From: Bacteroidales bacterium
Lineage (GTDB): Bacteria > Bacteroidota > Bacteroidia > Bacteroidales > VadinHA17
NCBI GenBank assembly: GCA_017999895.1
Contig: JAGNKY010000001.1
Span: forward strand, 1-64,000
Length of the DNA: 64,000 bases
Direction: 5' to 3'
Below the pieces are notes generated by a model. That model was not told the origin of the DNA. It was given only the letters and a program-made list of their open reading frames with translations, and made no database searches. Positions 18,357 to 28,768 of this stretch are shown piece by piece (position 1 is the first letter of the stretch; each line of letters opens with the position of its first letter). Both the position numbers and the translations under genes were made by a program.

Positions 18357-19865
18357 ATGAAAAAAACGAATAAAATTAAACGTCGTGAATTTTTGGGATC
18401 GGCCGCTGCCGCATCCCTCGCATTCACAATTGTACCGCGCACGGTGCTTGGAGGACGTGGTTATGTAGCTGCATCCGACAAAATCACACTTGGTTACGTT
18501 GGCTGCGGCACGCAGGGTTTGAGGGAAATGGCTCCGTTGCTCACTCATCCTTCTATACAGATTGTTGCGGTATGTGATCCTAATAAATACACTACCAATT
18601 ATGTCGACTGGTCTATGAACAGTGTTCGCGACACTATCAGACAGACACTCAAAGAACCAAACTGGGGTGAAAATATTAAAGGTATTCCTGGTGGCAGGGA
18701 TATCGGACAGGAATTTGTGCAAAAGTACTATGCAAAGGTTAGAAACGTAGCAAACTATAAAGGATGTTCGTCATATAATGACTTTCGTGAGATGCTTGAT
18801 AAGGAGAAGGATCTGAATGCAATAAAGATAATGACGCCCGACCATCTTCATGCAGCTGTGGCAGTTGCCTCTATGAACAAAGGTAAGCACGTTGTGACAC
18901 ACAAACCTGTTGCAAACAGAATAAAGGAATGGAGAGTAACTTATGATACAGCCAGAAAAACCGGTTTAAGTACACACCTGCTTGCATGGAGTCGCCAACC
19001 CGGGTGCACAGTTATCAAAAAGATGATTGACGACGGTATGATAGGTACTCTTAAAGAGATACATAACTGGTCGAATCGTCCGGTTTGGCCTCAATGGCAG
19101 GAAAATCCGACCGATACTCAGCCAATACCGGCCGGGTTCGACTGGCAGTTATGGCTTGGTCCTGTACCTGACCGGCCTTATCATCCTAATTATACTCACG
19201 CCGTTTTCCGTGGCTGGTACGATTTTGGAGCAGGGAGTATTGCCGATATGGGTCATTACAGTCTCTTCCCGCTTTTCCTGACACTGGGGATAAATACGCC
19301 GGCTCTCAGCGCCGAAGCTTATGGTACGACTACTTGTGGTTTCAAGGAAAATGTTGCAGTTAGCATAATCAATGATGTGGCATTTCCGCTATCATGCATG
19401 ATAAAGTTTAAATTTGGCGCACAAAAGTCTCTTCCGCCTTTTGACCTTTTCTGGTACGATGGTGGTATGCGGCCATTTGTTCCGGAGGAACTCTCAGCAC
19501 AAGGGAAATCTCTTTCACGTGAGGGGATGATGATTGTGGGCGATAGAGGTAAAATCGTAGCAGGGTTCCGTGGTGAAGCCCCTGTGTTACTGCCCGAAAG
19601 CAGAATGAAGGAATTTGTTCCTCCTACAAAGGAGCCTGAAGGCCCGTCAGGGAATGACGTATGGATAGATGCTTTCAAAAACAATATACAATCGCCGGGA
19701 AGCTTCCTTTATTGCGGACCTGTAACAGAAACGATACTCTTAGGTGCTGTCGCACTCAGGGCAAGAAAGAAGGTCGAGTATAATTCGGAACTAATGAAAA
19801 TAACCAACGACGAAGCTGCAAATAAATTCCTTACACGCGAGTACAGAAAAGGCTGGGAAATGTAA
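18357..19865 (+). CDS. Tat-exported Gfo/Idh/MocA family oxidoreductase
   Basis: The twin-arginine leader KRREFLGSAAAASLAF targets it across the membrane. The NAD(P)-binding fold starts at KITLGYVGCGTQGLREM, and the family HKPVANR (EKP-type) motif follows at about residue 182. A second domain has NRPVWPQ and DIGAGS-like (FGAGSIADMGHYS) segments. Length 502. Such proteins are usually sugar or inositol dehydrogenases; in the periplasm with pre-bound cofactor they may act on glycan pieces. Substrate unknown. Confidence 0.85.
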   Translation: MKKTNKIKRREFLGSAAAASLAFTIVPRTVLGGRGYVAASDKITLGYVGCGTQGLREMAPLLTHPSIQIVAVCDPNKYTTNYVDWSMNSVRDTIRQTLKEPNWGENIKGIPGGRDIGQEFVQKYYAKVRNVANYKGCSSYNDFREMLDKEKDLNAIKIMTPDHLHAAVAVASMNKGKHVVTHKPVANRIKEWRVTYDTARKTGLSTHLLAWSRQPGCTVIKKMIDDGMIGTLKEIHNWSNRPVWPQWQENPTDTQPIPAGFDWQLWLGPVPDRPYHPNYTHAVFRGWYDFGAGSIADMGHYSLFPLFLTLGINTPALSAEAYGTTTCGFKENVAVSIINDVAFPLSCMIKFKFGAQKSLPPFDLFWYDGGMRPFVPEELSAQGKSLSREGMMIVGDRGKIVAGFRGEAPVLLPESRMKEFVPPTKEPEGPSGNDVWIDAFKNNIQSPGSFLYCGPVTETILLGAVALRARKKVEYNSELMKITNDEAANKFLTREYRKGWEM

Positions 19866-19896
19866 AAATTACAGTTTTATTTATTTTTATTATTTC

Positions 19897-19919
19897 ATTG
19901 AAAAAATTCAATTTTTTTT
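19897..19919 (+). terminator. AT-rich hairpin plus T-run after the oxidoreductase
   Basis: ATTGAA-AAAA-TTCAAT stem-loop followed by seven T, 32 bp after the stop of the plus-strand oxidoreductase. The stem is short and has only two G-C pairs, so strength is uncertain. Confidence 0.4.
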
Positions 19920-19944
19920 AAATGAAACTTACAGATTTGATGGA

Positions 19945-22227
19945 TTAGAATGAATTGTAATAACCTTCATTATTATTCTTTATAAGATTTAAAGCACTGC
20001 CTGCTTTAAACCATTCAATCTGAGTTTCATTGTAAGAATGGTTTACATATATTTCATCCATGCTGCCATCATCATGATGGAGTATTAGCTTTATTTGTTT
20101 CCCGGGAGAGAACTCATTTAGTCCGACGATATCAATTCTGTCTTTTTCAAGAATTTTGTCATAATCATTCTTATCTGAAAAAGTCAAGGCAAGCACTCCC
20201 TGCTTTTTCAGATTTGTTTCATGAATACGAGCAAATGATTTCGCGAGGATAGCTTTTACATTCAAATATCTTGGTTCCATAGCCGCATGTTCTCTTGATG
20301 AACCCTCGCCGAAATTTTCCTCGCCCACAACTATTGAAGCCTTGCCAGATGACCTGTAAAATTTTGCAACATTGGGTACAGGCTCATATTTTCCTGTAAT
20401 CTGATTTAGCACAAGGCCAGGTTGATTGGTGAAAAAGTTTATTGCGCCGATCATGTAATTATTCGAGATATTTTCGAGGTGACCTCTGTATTTAAGCCAG
20501 GGTCCGGCCATTGAGATGTGGTCAGTTGTACATTTTCCTCTGGCTTTTATCAATAAATGTAAGTCTGTAAAATCTTTTCCGTCCCATTCCGGAAATGGAG
20601 ATAAAAACTGAAGCCTGTCTGAAGAAGGGTTGATTATTATAGAAATATCAGTTTTATTTTTTGAGTTCTTTTGTAGTCCTTCTTTCTTGTTAAGGAATCC
20701 TTGCGGAGGCAAAACAAATCCTGAAGGTTCATTAAGTTTAACTTTTTCACCTTTTGAATTGGTCAAATAATCCGTTAAAGGATTAAATGTCAAATCGCCG
20801 GCTATTGTAAGGGCTGTAACAATTTCTGGAGAAGCGACAAAAGCATGTGTATTGGGATTACCATCGTTGCGTTTTGCAAAATTTCTGTTAAAAGAATGAA
20901 TAATAGTATTCACATGATTTTTATTTGAAGATTTACGTTCCCATTGCCCTATGCAAGGGCCACATGCATTTGCAAATATTTTTCCTCCTATTTCCTTAAA
21001 AGTTGACAGAAAACCATCTCGTTCTGCTATTGACCGTATCTCTTCAGATCCTGGTGTTACTACAAATTCGCCTTTTGGGGTTAGATTTTTTGACAACGCG
21101 TCTTTTGCAACCGAAGCAGCTTTTGAAATATCTTCATAAGAAGAATTGGTGCATGAACCAATCAGACCGGTTTCGATTTTAACAGGCCAGCCGTTTTTTT
21201 TGGCTGTCTCTTTCATTTCTGAAATGGGTGTCGCAAAATCAGGAGTAAAAGGTCCATTGATATAAGGCTCAAGCTCGGAGAGATTTATCTCAAAAACCTT
21301 GTCGAAATATTTTTCAGGGCTTACATATACCTCCATATCGCCTGTAAGGTGTTCGCTTATTTTTTCAGCCAGATGTGCAACTTCCTTACGGCCTGTTGCG
21401 ACAAGATAATCCGACATAGACTTATCGAATCCGAAAACTGAGCATGTGGCTCCTACCTCAGCTCCCATATTGCAAATTGTTGCTTTGCCAGTACACGAGA
21501 TTGATTTTGCTCCCTCGCCGAAATATTCAATAATATATCCTGTTCCTCCACTAACTGTAAGCATCCCTGCCAGTTTTAATATAACATCTTTTGGCGATGT
21601 CCATCCTTTAAGTCGGCCTGTAAGTATAATACCTATAAGTTTTGGGAATTTAAGTTCCCATCCCATTCCCGACATCACATCAACAGCATCGGCACCTCCA
21701 ACCCCGATGCCTATCATTCCAAGGCCGCCTGAATTTACCGTATGCGAATCGGTCCCTATCATCATCCCTCCGGGGAAAGCGTAATTTTCTAAAACTACCT
21801 GATGTATTATTCCTGAACCGGGCCTCCAGAAGTCGAAATCATATTTATCGCAAATAGAACTCAAAAAGTCATATACTTCTTTGTTGACTATCAGAGCCGA
21901 CTTCAGGTCGGTTTCAGCTCCTTCTTTAGCCATAATAAGATGGTCGCAGTGTACGGAAACAGGAACAGCCGAATTTGCTTTCCCTGCTGTAATAAACTGT
22001 AATAGAGCCATCTGGGCAGTTGCATCCTGCATAGCAATCCTGTCAGGCGTAAATTCAGCGTAATCTTCTCCTCCTCTATATGGTAAAATGAAATTTCCCT
22101 GAAATAAATGACTGTAAAGAATCTTCTCACTTAAAGTTAAAGGTTTATTAATAACTTTTTTAATATTTGAGATTCTGTCGGGCAATTTTTCATAGAATGA
22201 TTTTATTATTTCAAAATCAAGAACCAT
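19945..22227 (-). CDS. Aconitate hydratase
   Basis: Converts citrate to isocitrate in the TCA cycle through a [4Fe-4S] cluster. Cluster Cys residues lie in [13 protein letters not shown] (near residue 357) and [12 protein letters not shown] (near residue 424). The substrate-binding segment [14 protein letters not shown] is near residue 158. The C-terminal swivel domain has [15 protein letters not shown]. Length 760 matches the mitochondrial-type aconitase found in Bacteroidota. Confidence 0.95.
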   Translation of the reverse strand: MVLDFEIIKSFYEKLPDRISNIKKVINKPLTLSEKILYSHLFQGNFILPYRGGEDYAEFTPDRIAMQDATAQMALLQFITAGKANSAVPVSVHCDHLIMAKEGAETDLKSALIVNKEVYDFLSSICDKYDFDFWRPGSGIIHQVVLENYAFPGGMMIGTDSHTVNSGGLGMIGIGVGGADAVDVMSGMGWELKFPKLIGIILTGRLKGWTSPKDVILKLAGMLTVSGGTGYIIEYFGEGAKSISCTGKATICNMGAEVGATCSVFGFDKSMSDYLVATGRKEVAHLAEKISEHLTGDMEVYVSPEKYFDKVFEINLSELEPYINGPFTPDFATPISEMKETAKKNGWPVKIETGLIGSCTNSSYEDISKAASVAKDALSKNLTPKGEFVVTPGSEEIRSIAERDGFLSTFKEIGGKIFANACGPCIGQWERKSSNKNHVNTIIHSFNRNFAKRNDGNPNTHAFVASPEIVTALTIAGDLTFNPLTDYLTNSKGEKVKLNEPSGFVLPPQGFLNKKEGLQKNSKNKTDISIIINPSSDRLQFLSPFPEWDGKDFTDLHLLIKARGKCTTDHISMAGPWLKYRGHLENISNNYMIGAINFFTNQPGLVLNQITGKYEPVPNVAKFYRSSGKASIVVGEENFGEGSSREHAAMEPRYLNVKAILAKSFARIHETNLKKQGVLALTFSDKNDYDKILEKDRIDIVGLNEFSPGKQIKLILHHDDGSMDEIYVNHSYNETQIEWFKAGSALNLIKNNNEGYYNSF

Positions 22228-22527
22228 ATTCTTACTTATTAGTTATATTATTGTTATTATATCTGTTTAATTATTTTAATTAAAAGGCTGGGATATGTAA
22301 TTTTTAATTTCTATTCTATTGTTTTATTTTTAATAATTTTTGTTTCATAGTCAAATAATAGATAATTTGTATTTCGGGATATAATTTTCAGCCATTATCA
22401 TTTATGACAAATTTTGCTGGGCCTGCGTTTCCCGTATTTTGAAGAAGTTCGAAAAGGAGATCGTATTTCTTCTTCGCGCGACCTGGTGTGTTGCGTCCGT
22501 CATAACCTTGATCTATCGGGACGAAAG
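22228..22527 (-). other. Spacer between acn and tRNA-Ala with a possible coding remnant
   Basis: Right after the tRNA 3' end the minus strand stays open for ~45 codons to a stop at 22388. The piece reads as protein-like (RAKKKYDLLFELLQNTGN) but has no start codon of its own. It could be a remnant beside the tRNA, a frequent integration site, or chance. The rest is AT-rich upstream sequence of acn. Confidence 0.25.
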
Positions 22528-22601
22528 TGGAGATAAGGGGAATCGAACCCCTGACCTCGTGACTGCCAGTCACGCGCTCTAGCCATCTGAGCTATATCCC
22601 C
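22528..22601 (-). tRNA. tRNA-Ala (anticodon GGC)
   Basis: All four arms can be folded by eye. The acceptor is GGGGATA/TATCTCC with the G3:U70 wobble that defines tRNA-Ala, and the discriminator is A. The D-arm is AGCTCAGATGGCTAGAGC-like, and the T-loop is GTTCGATTC. The anticodon stem CGTGA/TCACG encloses loop CTGGCAG, so the anticodon is GGC, reading GCC. No CCA is encoded. Confidence 0.93.
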
Positions 22602-22657
22602 AGTAAAGCAGCGTAAATGTATAAAAAATAAAAAACAAAAGCCTGATATTATTTTAT

Positions 22658-22665
22658 TAACTTTG
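22658..22665 (+). promoter_or_regulatory. -7 box TAACTTTG upstream of the tonB-like gene
   Basis: TAACTTTG fits the TAnnTTTG consensus of Bacteroidota promoters. It lies 115 bp before the chosen ATG of the TonB-family gene. No clean -33 element; a long leader would follow. Confidence 0.4.
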
Positions 22666-22779
22666 CACCTCTGTAACAAAATCCTTGTTTGTTAGTTAAG
22701 AATTATTGGCAGATTTGGAGATACGGCACTAATTTTGTGAGGAAAATTGAACATTTTAAAAAAGAGATTTATTTTGAAA

Positions 22780-23586
22780 ATGGCCAAGGGAAAAGAAATA
22801 ATGAATTTTAATGATATTGTTTTTGAAAAAAGAAATAAGGAATATGGTGCTTATGTTTTACGGAAAAAGTATAACTCTATTTTGATAAAATCAACAATTA
22901 TTACAATATTAATAGTTTCATCCATAATAATTATACCATATATACGAAATATAAAAAAACCTTATACAATTGGTGAAAGTTCGGGAAGGAAGTTTGTTTA
23001 CATAAATATGGAGAATATGCAACCTCCACCAGAAGAAATTTACGTTCCGCCTGTTACACCACCGCCCCCAGCACCTGAAGCCACGCAAAATATTGTAAAA
23101 TATGTAGCTCCGGTAATAATTGATACTGTTAAGGAAAATGAGTTTACTTTGCCCCCGATCGAAGAAGTTAAACTTATGGAAGAGACTACTTCCGAAACAT
23201 TTTCAGCCTCTTTTGGTACAGGAGATGATGAATTATTCGGTGAAGGAAGCGGGAGTGGAGGCAATAAGGCTTATGATTATTTCATCCTTGAAGTGCCACC
23301 GAAATTTATGGGTGGCGACATTGAAAAATTTAGAGAATGGCTCAGAAAAAGAGTTGTTTATCCTAAAGAAGCACAGGAAAAAGGTATCAGTGGAAAAGTT
23401 TATCTGACTTTTATAGTTGAACCCGACGGAACAGTCAGTAACGTCAAAGTTGTTAAAGGCGTAGACAAAATACTTGATGAGGTGGCAAAAAAGGCAATTG
23501 AAGAGTCTCCCCCATGGACTCCCGGCTTTCAAAGAGGAAAACCGGTGAGAGTCAGATTTTCAATTTTTTTGAATTTCGAACTTTAA
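22780..23586 (+). CDS. TonB-family energy transducer
   Basis: Transfers proton-motive energy from ExbB/ExbD to outer-membrane receptors. The ATG at 22780 gives MAKGKEIMNFNDIVFEKRN, the usual Bacteroidota TonB start, and is preferred over the TTG at 22747. One membrane helix lies at about residues 40-60, followed by a Pro-rich periplasmic linker with runs of PPP and a C-terminal TonB domain (VYPKEAQEKGISGKVYLTF ... SPPWTPGFQRGKPVRV). Confidence 0.9.
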   Translation: MAKGKEIMNFNDIVFEKRNKEYGAYVLRKKYNSILIKSTIITILIVSSIIIIPYIRNIKKPYTIGESSGRKFVYINMENMQPPPEEIYVPPVTPPPPAPEATQNIVKYVAPVIIDTVKENEFTLPPIEEVKLMEETTSETFSASFGTGDDELFGEGSGSGGNKAYDYFILEVPPKFMGGDIEKFREWLRKRVVYPKEAQEKGISGKVYLTFIVEPDGTVSNVKVVKGVDKILDEVAKKAIEESPPWTPGFQRGKPVRVRFSIFLNFEL

Positions 23587-23663
23587 TTTACAGTCTGATA
23601 AATATTTCTATTTTTATATTCAAAATTTAATTAATTTTATTATCTATATAGATATTCTATTTA

Positions 23664-24815
23664 ATGAAAAGACTTATACCGGTAATTTTAATTGTTGTAT
23701 TTGTCACTTCAGGCTGCGGATCTTCAAAAAAGCAAATGCAGAAAGGAAACTATGGCAATGCCGTAGAACTGGCAGTGAGGCAATTACGTAAAAATCCTGA
23801 TGATGCAAAACAGAGAACTATTCTGGAAAATTCTTATAAAATAGCTAATGAGCAAGATATTGAAAGAATAAGATTTCTAAAAACAGAAGGTAAGCCAGAT
23901 AACTGGGATGAGATTTATATTATCTATAAACGACTTTATGACAGACAGGCGCTTGTTAGAACAGTTCCGGACTTAAATGTGCCATACGTTGATTATATGC
24001 AGGAAATGATAGAAGCAAAACGTAAGGCTGCTGATTATTATTATGCTCATGGTATAGAGCTAATGAAACACCAGATGAAAGAATCGTATCGTCAGGCTTA
24101 TGGCGAATTTATCAGGGCAAAGGAATATGTTGGCGATTATGAGAATATAGATAATAAAATAGCTGAAGCAAAATACATGGGAATGAGCCGAGTTCTTGTT
24201 TCAGTACAAAACAAGTCGGTCATCAGGTTCCCAAAAGAATTCGAAGAAGATCTTCTTGAACTTAATTTACCTGCATTGAATTCCGAGTGGGTTGAATATT
24301 ATACGGAAGTACTTAATCCTGATATTCAGTTTGATTACTTTATAAATGTTAATATTTTAAGTGTGATTGTTGGTCCAGATCAAACAGTTCAGAGGGATTC
24401 GGTAATTAAAAAGGAAATTGAAGACGGCTTTACTTACGTTCTGGATAAAAAAGGAAATGTGATGAAGGATTCACTCGGCAATGACATAAAGATGCCGAAA
24501 TATAAAACTGTTCAGTGTGCACTTATTGAAACGGTTCAGCAGAAAATATGTCGCATAGAAGGTGATGTAGAGTTGATTCAGGCCAATCCCGGCAAAGTTT
24601 TGAAAAAGGATCCGATAGGAGCGCAGTCAACTTTTGAACACGTTTCAGCTCGTGCACTTGGTGACATTAATGCACTATCGTCCGAGCAAGTCGAAAGAAC
24701 AAAGTCTCAACCATTACCTTTTCCAGGCGATGTGGAAATGGTGATGCGATGTTCGGAATCTCTTAAAATGGCTATAAGGGGAGCTATAACAAATAGCCGG
24801 AGGTTGATAATATAA
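23664..24815 (+). CDS. Lipoprotein with TPR-like N-terminus
   Basis: Lipoprotein signal with lipobox TSGCGSS (Cys at residue 18). A helical, TPR-like region follows (KGNYGNAVELAVRQLRKNPDD; then SYRQAYGEFIRAKEYVGDY). The C-terminal half is a distinct, mixed fold. Not assigned to a named family. It lies 77 bp after the tonB-like gene and 48 bp before hflX on the same strand. Confidence 0.65.
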   Translation: MKRLIPVILIVVFVTSGCGSSKKQMQKGNYGNAVELAVRQLRKNPDDAKQRTILENSYKIANEQDIERIRFLKTEGKPDNWDEIYIIYKRLYDRQALVRTVPDLNVPYVDYMQEMIEAKRKAADYYYAHGIELMKHQMKESYRQAYGEFIRAKEYVGDYENIDNKIAEAKYMGMSRVLVSVQNKSVIRFPKEFEEDLLELNLPALNSEWVEYYTEVLNPDIQFDYFINVNILSVIVGPDQTVQRDSVIKKEIEDGFTYVLDKKGNVMKDSLGNDIKMPKYKTVQCALIETVQQKICRIEGDVELIQANPGKVLKKDPIGAQSTFEHVSARALGDINALSSEQVERTKSQPLPFPGDVEMVMRCSESLKMAIRGAITNSRRLII

Positions 24816-24863
24816 AACATTTTAATTTTTAAACTTGGGAGATTAAGTGTATCAGGGAAGGGA

Positions 24864-26069
24864 ATGATCAGTACTGAAAGCAGAACCGAAAGAGCGGTAC
24901 TTATAGGGGTGATATACCCGGGACAGAGTGAAGCCGAAGTAAACGATTATCTTGAAGAGTTAAGTTTTCTGGCCTACACAGCCGGCGCAGTAACATTAAA
25001 AACATTCATACAGAGAATTGATTCACCCAATCCACATTCTTTTATAGGCTCGGGGAAAATAGAAGAGATCGCTGATTTTGTTTCGGGTAATTCAGTTGAT
25101 ATTGCAATATTCGACGACGACCTTTCTCCCAGTCAGCTCAGGAATATTGAAAAGTCTTTCGGATGCCGTGTGCTCGACCGAACAAACCTGATACTCGATA
25201 TCTTTGCAGGCAGGGCACGTACATCTTATGCACGCGCTCAGGTTGAACTTGCTCAATATCAATATATCCTTCCACGTCTTGCAGGTATGTGGTCACATCT
25301 CGAAAAACAAAGAGGAGGCATCGGACTGAGAGGCCCGGGAGAAACTGAAATCGAAACCGACCGCCGTAGAATCCGAACAAAGATATCTAATCTGAAGGAA
25401 CAGTTGAAAAAAATCGACATGCAGATGTCTGTTCAACGGAAAAACAGGTCGCGTCTTGTAAGAGTTGCATTAGTTGGATATACAAATGTCGGCAAATCAA
25501 CAATTATGAACCTTCTTAGTAAATCTGATGTATTTGCTGAAGATAAACTCTTTGCCACACTCGATACAACAGTGCGCAAGGTAGTTATAAACAATATCCC
25601 ATTTCTTCTTTCCGATACAGTGGGTTTTATAAGGAAGCTGCCCCATCATCTTGTGGAATCGTTTAAGTCAACCCTCGATGAAGTAAGAGAATCGGATATT
25701 TTATTACATGTTGTCGATATTTCACACCCAGGCTTCGAGGAACAGATAAAAGTGGTGGAAAATACACTTAATGAGATGAATATCAAAAACAAAATAAACA
25801 TCCTTATCTTCAATAAAACCGATGCATTTACATATACAAGAAAAGATGATGATGACCTTACTCCAATGACAAAAGAAAATTTTTCCCTCGAAGAACTTAA
25901 AAAGACATGGATGGCAAATAATAATGATGGAAAAATAGTATTCATCTCGGCAAAAACAAAGGATAACATTGAGGAACTAAAGAATCTTTTATACGAGGAG
26001 GTGAAAAAAATCCACATATCCAGATATCCATATAATATTTTCTATTCTGATAATAACTCCTTCTTATGA
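24864..26069 (+). CDS. hflX: Ribosome-associated GTPase HflX
   Basis: The N-terminal HflX domain contains the family motif SYARAQVELAQYQYILPRL and RGGIGLRGPGETEIE. The G domain follows: G1 GYTNVGKST, G3 DTVGFIRKLP, G4 NKTD and G5 SAK. Length 401 is normal. HflX splits stalled 70S ribosomes during stress. Confidence 0.95.
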   Translation: MISTESRTERAVLIGVIYPGQSEAEVNDYLEELSFLAYTAGAVTLKTFIQRIDSPNPHSFIGSGKIEEIADFVSGNSVDIAIFDDDLSPSQLRNIEKSFGCRVLDRTNLILDIFAGRARTSYARAQVELAQYQYILPRLAGMWSHLEKQRGGIGLRGPGETEIETDRRRIRTKISNLKEQLKKIDMQMSVQRKNRSRLVRVALVGYTNVGKSTIMNLLSKSDVFAEDKLFATLDTTVRKVVINNIPFLLSDTVGFIRKLPHHLVESFKSTLDEVRESDILLHVVDISHPGFEEQIKVVENTLNEMNIKNKINILIFNKTDAFTYTRKDDDDLTPMTKENFSLEELKKTWMANNNDGKIVFISAKTKDNIEELKNLLYEEVKKIHISRYPYNIFYSDNNSFL

Positions 26070-26285
26070 GCTTTTATACATTTAATACTTACAATATATT
26101 TAATCCTATATTCATTTAAGAATATGAACTATTTTATGTATAGTACTATTTAGCAGTACGTTATATAGTATATCAATCACTAATAAATATACGTTTTATT
26201 AAATCTGATTCATTTACCAGAATTTACTATTTTAGCCTGCTCGAGAAGATATTTAATAAATCATAATAAATTTTTAATAAACTTT

Positions 26286-27569
26286 ATGAAACGAAAGAAT
26301 AAAATATTCCGTGCTTTTATCGAGGCATTTTTTATTTCTCTACTACTTATTTTCACCGATTATAGCGTTGCTGCACAAACAAAAAACGAGTGGCCATGTT
26401 TCCATGGTCTTGACCGAAAGAATAAGTCAACCGAAACAGGACTGGCACGTCAGTGGCCTGCCAATGGTCCAAAGTTGCTCCTAACTATTTCAGGGCTGGG
26501 AGAAGGATATAGTTCTGTATCTGTTGCAGATGGAATGCTCTTTACAGCAGGTTCTGTGAATAAACAACCTTTTGTGTATGCATTCGATCTGCAGGGGAAA
26601 CTTATCTGGAAAAAACCTGTCGGCAGTGCGTGGTCAACTACTGCTTCATGGGCTCGTTCATATACTGGACCAAGGAGTACCCCGACTTATGATAATGGGG
26701 TAATTTATTTTCTTGGTGAAATGGGAATGCTTGTTGCACTTGAATCAAAGACAGGTAAAGAAATCTGGCACAAGGATCTTATGGATGAATTCAGTGCTCC
26801 TGTACCTGAATACGGTTATGCCGAATCGGTCATGATAGAAGGGGATCATCTCTATGTGAGACCTGCAGGGAAAAAAGGTCATCAAGTCTGCCTTAATAAG
26901 AAGACGGGAGAGCTTATATGGGCAAACACAGAGATTCCAGGTGCAGAAGGATATACTTCACCGGTAACGGGTAAAATCGGCGATTACCATCAGGTAACAG
27001 GCGCAAGTGCTATATGTTATTACGGTGTGGATACGCAAACTGGAAGACTGTTGTGGAAAGTAGATGTTGTTAACCAGCAGAAGTGTAATATTGGCGATGC
27101 TGTCCTTTTTGACAATTATGTGTTCATTTCAAGTGGCTACACAAAGGGGAGTATGTTATATAAACTTAATGTTTCGGGGAAGGAAATCAAACCGGAAAAA
27201 ATATGGGAATCTCCACTGATGGACAATCATCATGGTGGTGTCATTTTGCATGAAGGTTTTGTATATGGCTCAGGCAGCAATGGGAGCAGGGGTTGGCATT
27301 GCCTTGATGTAATGACAGGCAAGCAAAGATGGAGAGCCACAAACGATGAGGGATGCATTACTTATGCCGACGGTATGCTTTACACTCTGGAACAAAGAGG
27401 TACTCTGAGGCTTGTGAGGGCCACACCCGATAAATATGAAGTTTTTGGCGAATTTAAGCTACCCTCAGGCGGCAACAGTATGTACTGGGCACATCCGGTT
27501 ATATGCGGGAAGCGCCTCTATATAAGACATGCAGATAAAATATTCGTATATGATATCAGCAGGCAATAG
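26286..27569 (+). CDS. Exported PQQ-like beta-propeller protein
   Basis: Signal peptide (hydrophobic residues 10-33 ending AAQ), then repeats of about 45 residues with Trp at strand ends (GKLIWKKPVG; GKEIWHKDL; GELIWANTE; GRLLWKVDV; GKQRWRATN), i.e. a PQQ/BamB-type propeller. The motif WPCFHGLDRKNKSTETGL at the start is common in planctomycete and Bacteroidota secreted propellers. No quinone-binding residues can be asserted. Substrate unknown. Confidence 0.8.
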   Translation: MKRKNKIFRAFIEAFFISLLLIFTDYSVAAQTKNEWPCFHGLDRKNKSTETGLARQWPANGPKLLLTISGLGEGYSSVSVADGMLFTAGSVNKQPFVYAFDLQGKLIWKKPVGSAWSTTASWARSYTGPRSTPTYDNGVIYFLGEMGMLVALESKTGKEIWHKDLMDEFSAPVPEYGYAESVMIEGDHLYVRPAGKKGHQVCLNKKTGELIWANTEIPGAEGYTSPVTGKIGDYHQVTGASAICYYGVDTQTGRLLWKVDVVNQQKCNIGDAVLFDNYVFISSGYTKGSMLYKLNVSGKEIKPEKIWESPLMDNHHGGVILHEGFVYGSGSNGSRGWHCLDVMTGKQRWRATNDEGCITYADGMLYTLEQRGTLRLVRATPDKYEVFGEFKLPSGGNSMYWAHPVICGKRLYIRHADKIFVYDISRQ

Positions 27570-27686
27570 TTTTTAGTTTTTTACTGTTATTTGATTTTAT
27601 TTTTTCCTTTTTAAGGGACTTTGTAAAAAGAAATCCAAACAGATAATAAATACTTTTGTAAATTTTTTGCAAGGGCAATCGACACA

Positions 27687-28676
27687 TTAATACAGACTAT
27701 TTTTCAACATATACTCAGCAATCTGGATTGCGTTGGTGGCAGCACCCTTTCTTATGTTATCGGCTACAATCCAAATATTAAGACATTTTTCCCGTGAAAA
27801 ATCTCTCCTCAGTCTGCCCACAAAAACCTCATCACGGTTATGTGCAAGTATCGGCATAGGATATTTATGTTCAGCAGGATTATCATATAGAAGCAACCCG
27901 GGGAATTCCTCTATAAGTTTTCTCACTTCATCAAGGTCATATTCCCTTTCGAATTCAACATTCACGGCCTCTGAATGACCACCGATAACAGGTATCCTTA
28001 CAACGGTGGCAGTAATCTGGATGGTTTCGTCTTCCAGTATCTTCCTTGTTTCGTCAACAAGTTTTTGTTCTTCGGTTGTATATCCTGACGGCAGGAATTT
28101 TCCACCAAAAGGAAAACAGTTTAAATCAATAGGGTGGGGATACGCCATTTCTCCTTTTATGCCTCGCCGTTCATTTTCGAGTTGTTTAACAGCTTTTACC
28201 CCCGTCCCGGTAACCGACTGATATGTGGCAATAACCAGTCTTTTTATTTTATAGACTTTATGTAGCGGTGCAAGTGCCATAACCAGCTGTATAGTAGAGC
28301 AGTTAGGATTTGCAATTATCCTGTCGCCTTTCTTTATGACATGGCTGTTTATCTCCGGAACAACCAGAGGTATGTTCTCTTCCATTCTCCATGCAGATGA
28401 GTTGTCTATTACTACCGTTCCGTTCTTTGCAAACACAGGAGCCCATTCTTTTGAAACGTCAACACCGGCAGAGAAAATCGCAAAAACAGGTTTAGACTCA
28501 ACTGCTTCACTAACACTTACTACTTTTACAGGCTTTCCCTTGAAAATTATCTCCTTTCCGATCGATTTTTCCGAAGCTGAGGGTATGAGTTCAGAAACAG
28601 GGAAGTTCCTCGCCTCAAGCAGTTCGACCATTACCCGGCCTACCATGCCCGTTGCTCCTACAACTGCAATTTTCAT
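27687..28676 (-). CDS. asd: Aspartate-semialdehyde dehydrogenase
   Basis: Makes aspartate semialdehyde for lysine, diaminopimelate, threonine and methionine. The NADP fold is VGATGMVGRVMVELLE at the start. The catalytic Cys is in NPNCSTIQLV (about residue 125) and the active-site His in GGHSEAVNVEF. Length 329 is normal. Confidence 0.95.
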   Translation of the reverse strand: MKIAVVGATGMVGRVMVELLEARNFPVSELIPSASEKSIGKEIIFKGKPVKVVSVSEAVESKPVFAIFSAGVDVSKEWAPVFAKNGTVVIDNSSAWRMEENIPLVVPEINSHVIKKGDRIIANPNCSTIQLVMALAPLHKVYKIKRLVIATYQSVTGTGVKAVKQLENERRGIKGEMAYPHPIDLNCFPFGGKFLPSGYTTEEQKLVDETRKILEDETIQITATVVRIPVIGGHSEAVNVEFEREYDLDEVRKLIEEFPGLLLYDNPAEHKYPMPILAHNRDEVFVGRLRRDFSREKCLNIWIVADNIRKGAATNAIQIAEYMLKNSLY

Positions 28677-28768
28677 TTTTACTTTTTAAAAACTATTTAA
28701 AAATTAACGATATTTACTTTGTTGAAAAACGTGTCAAAAGTAGCTTTTTTTTCAAATCGTCTCGCTGT

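Noticed and set aside
28652..28768. Upstream ATG for the lamin-tail protein
   Set aside because: It falls in the asd gene and would put 39 residues ahead of the signal peptide.
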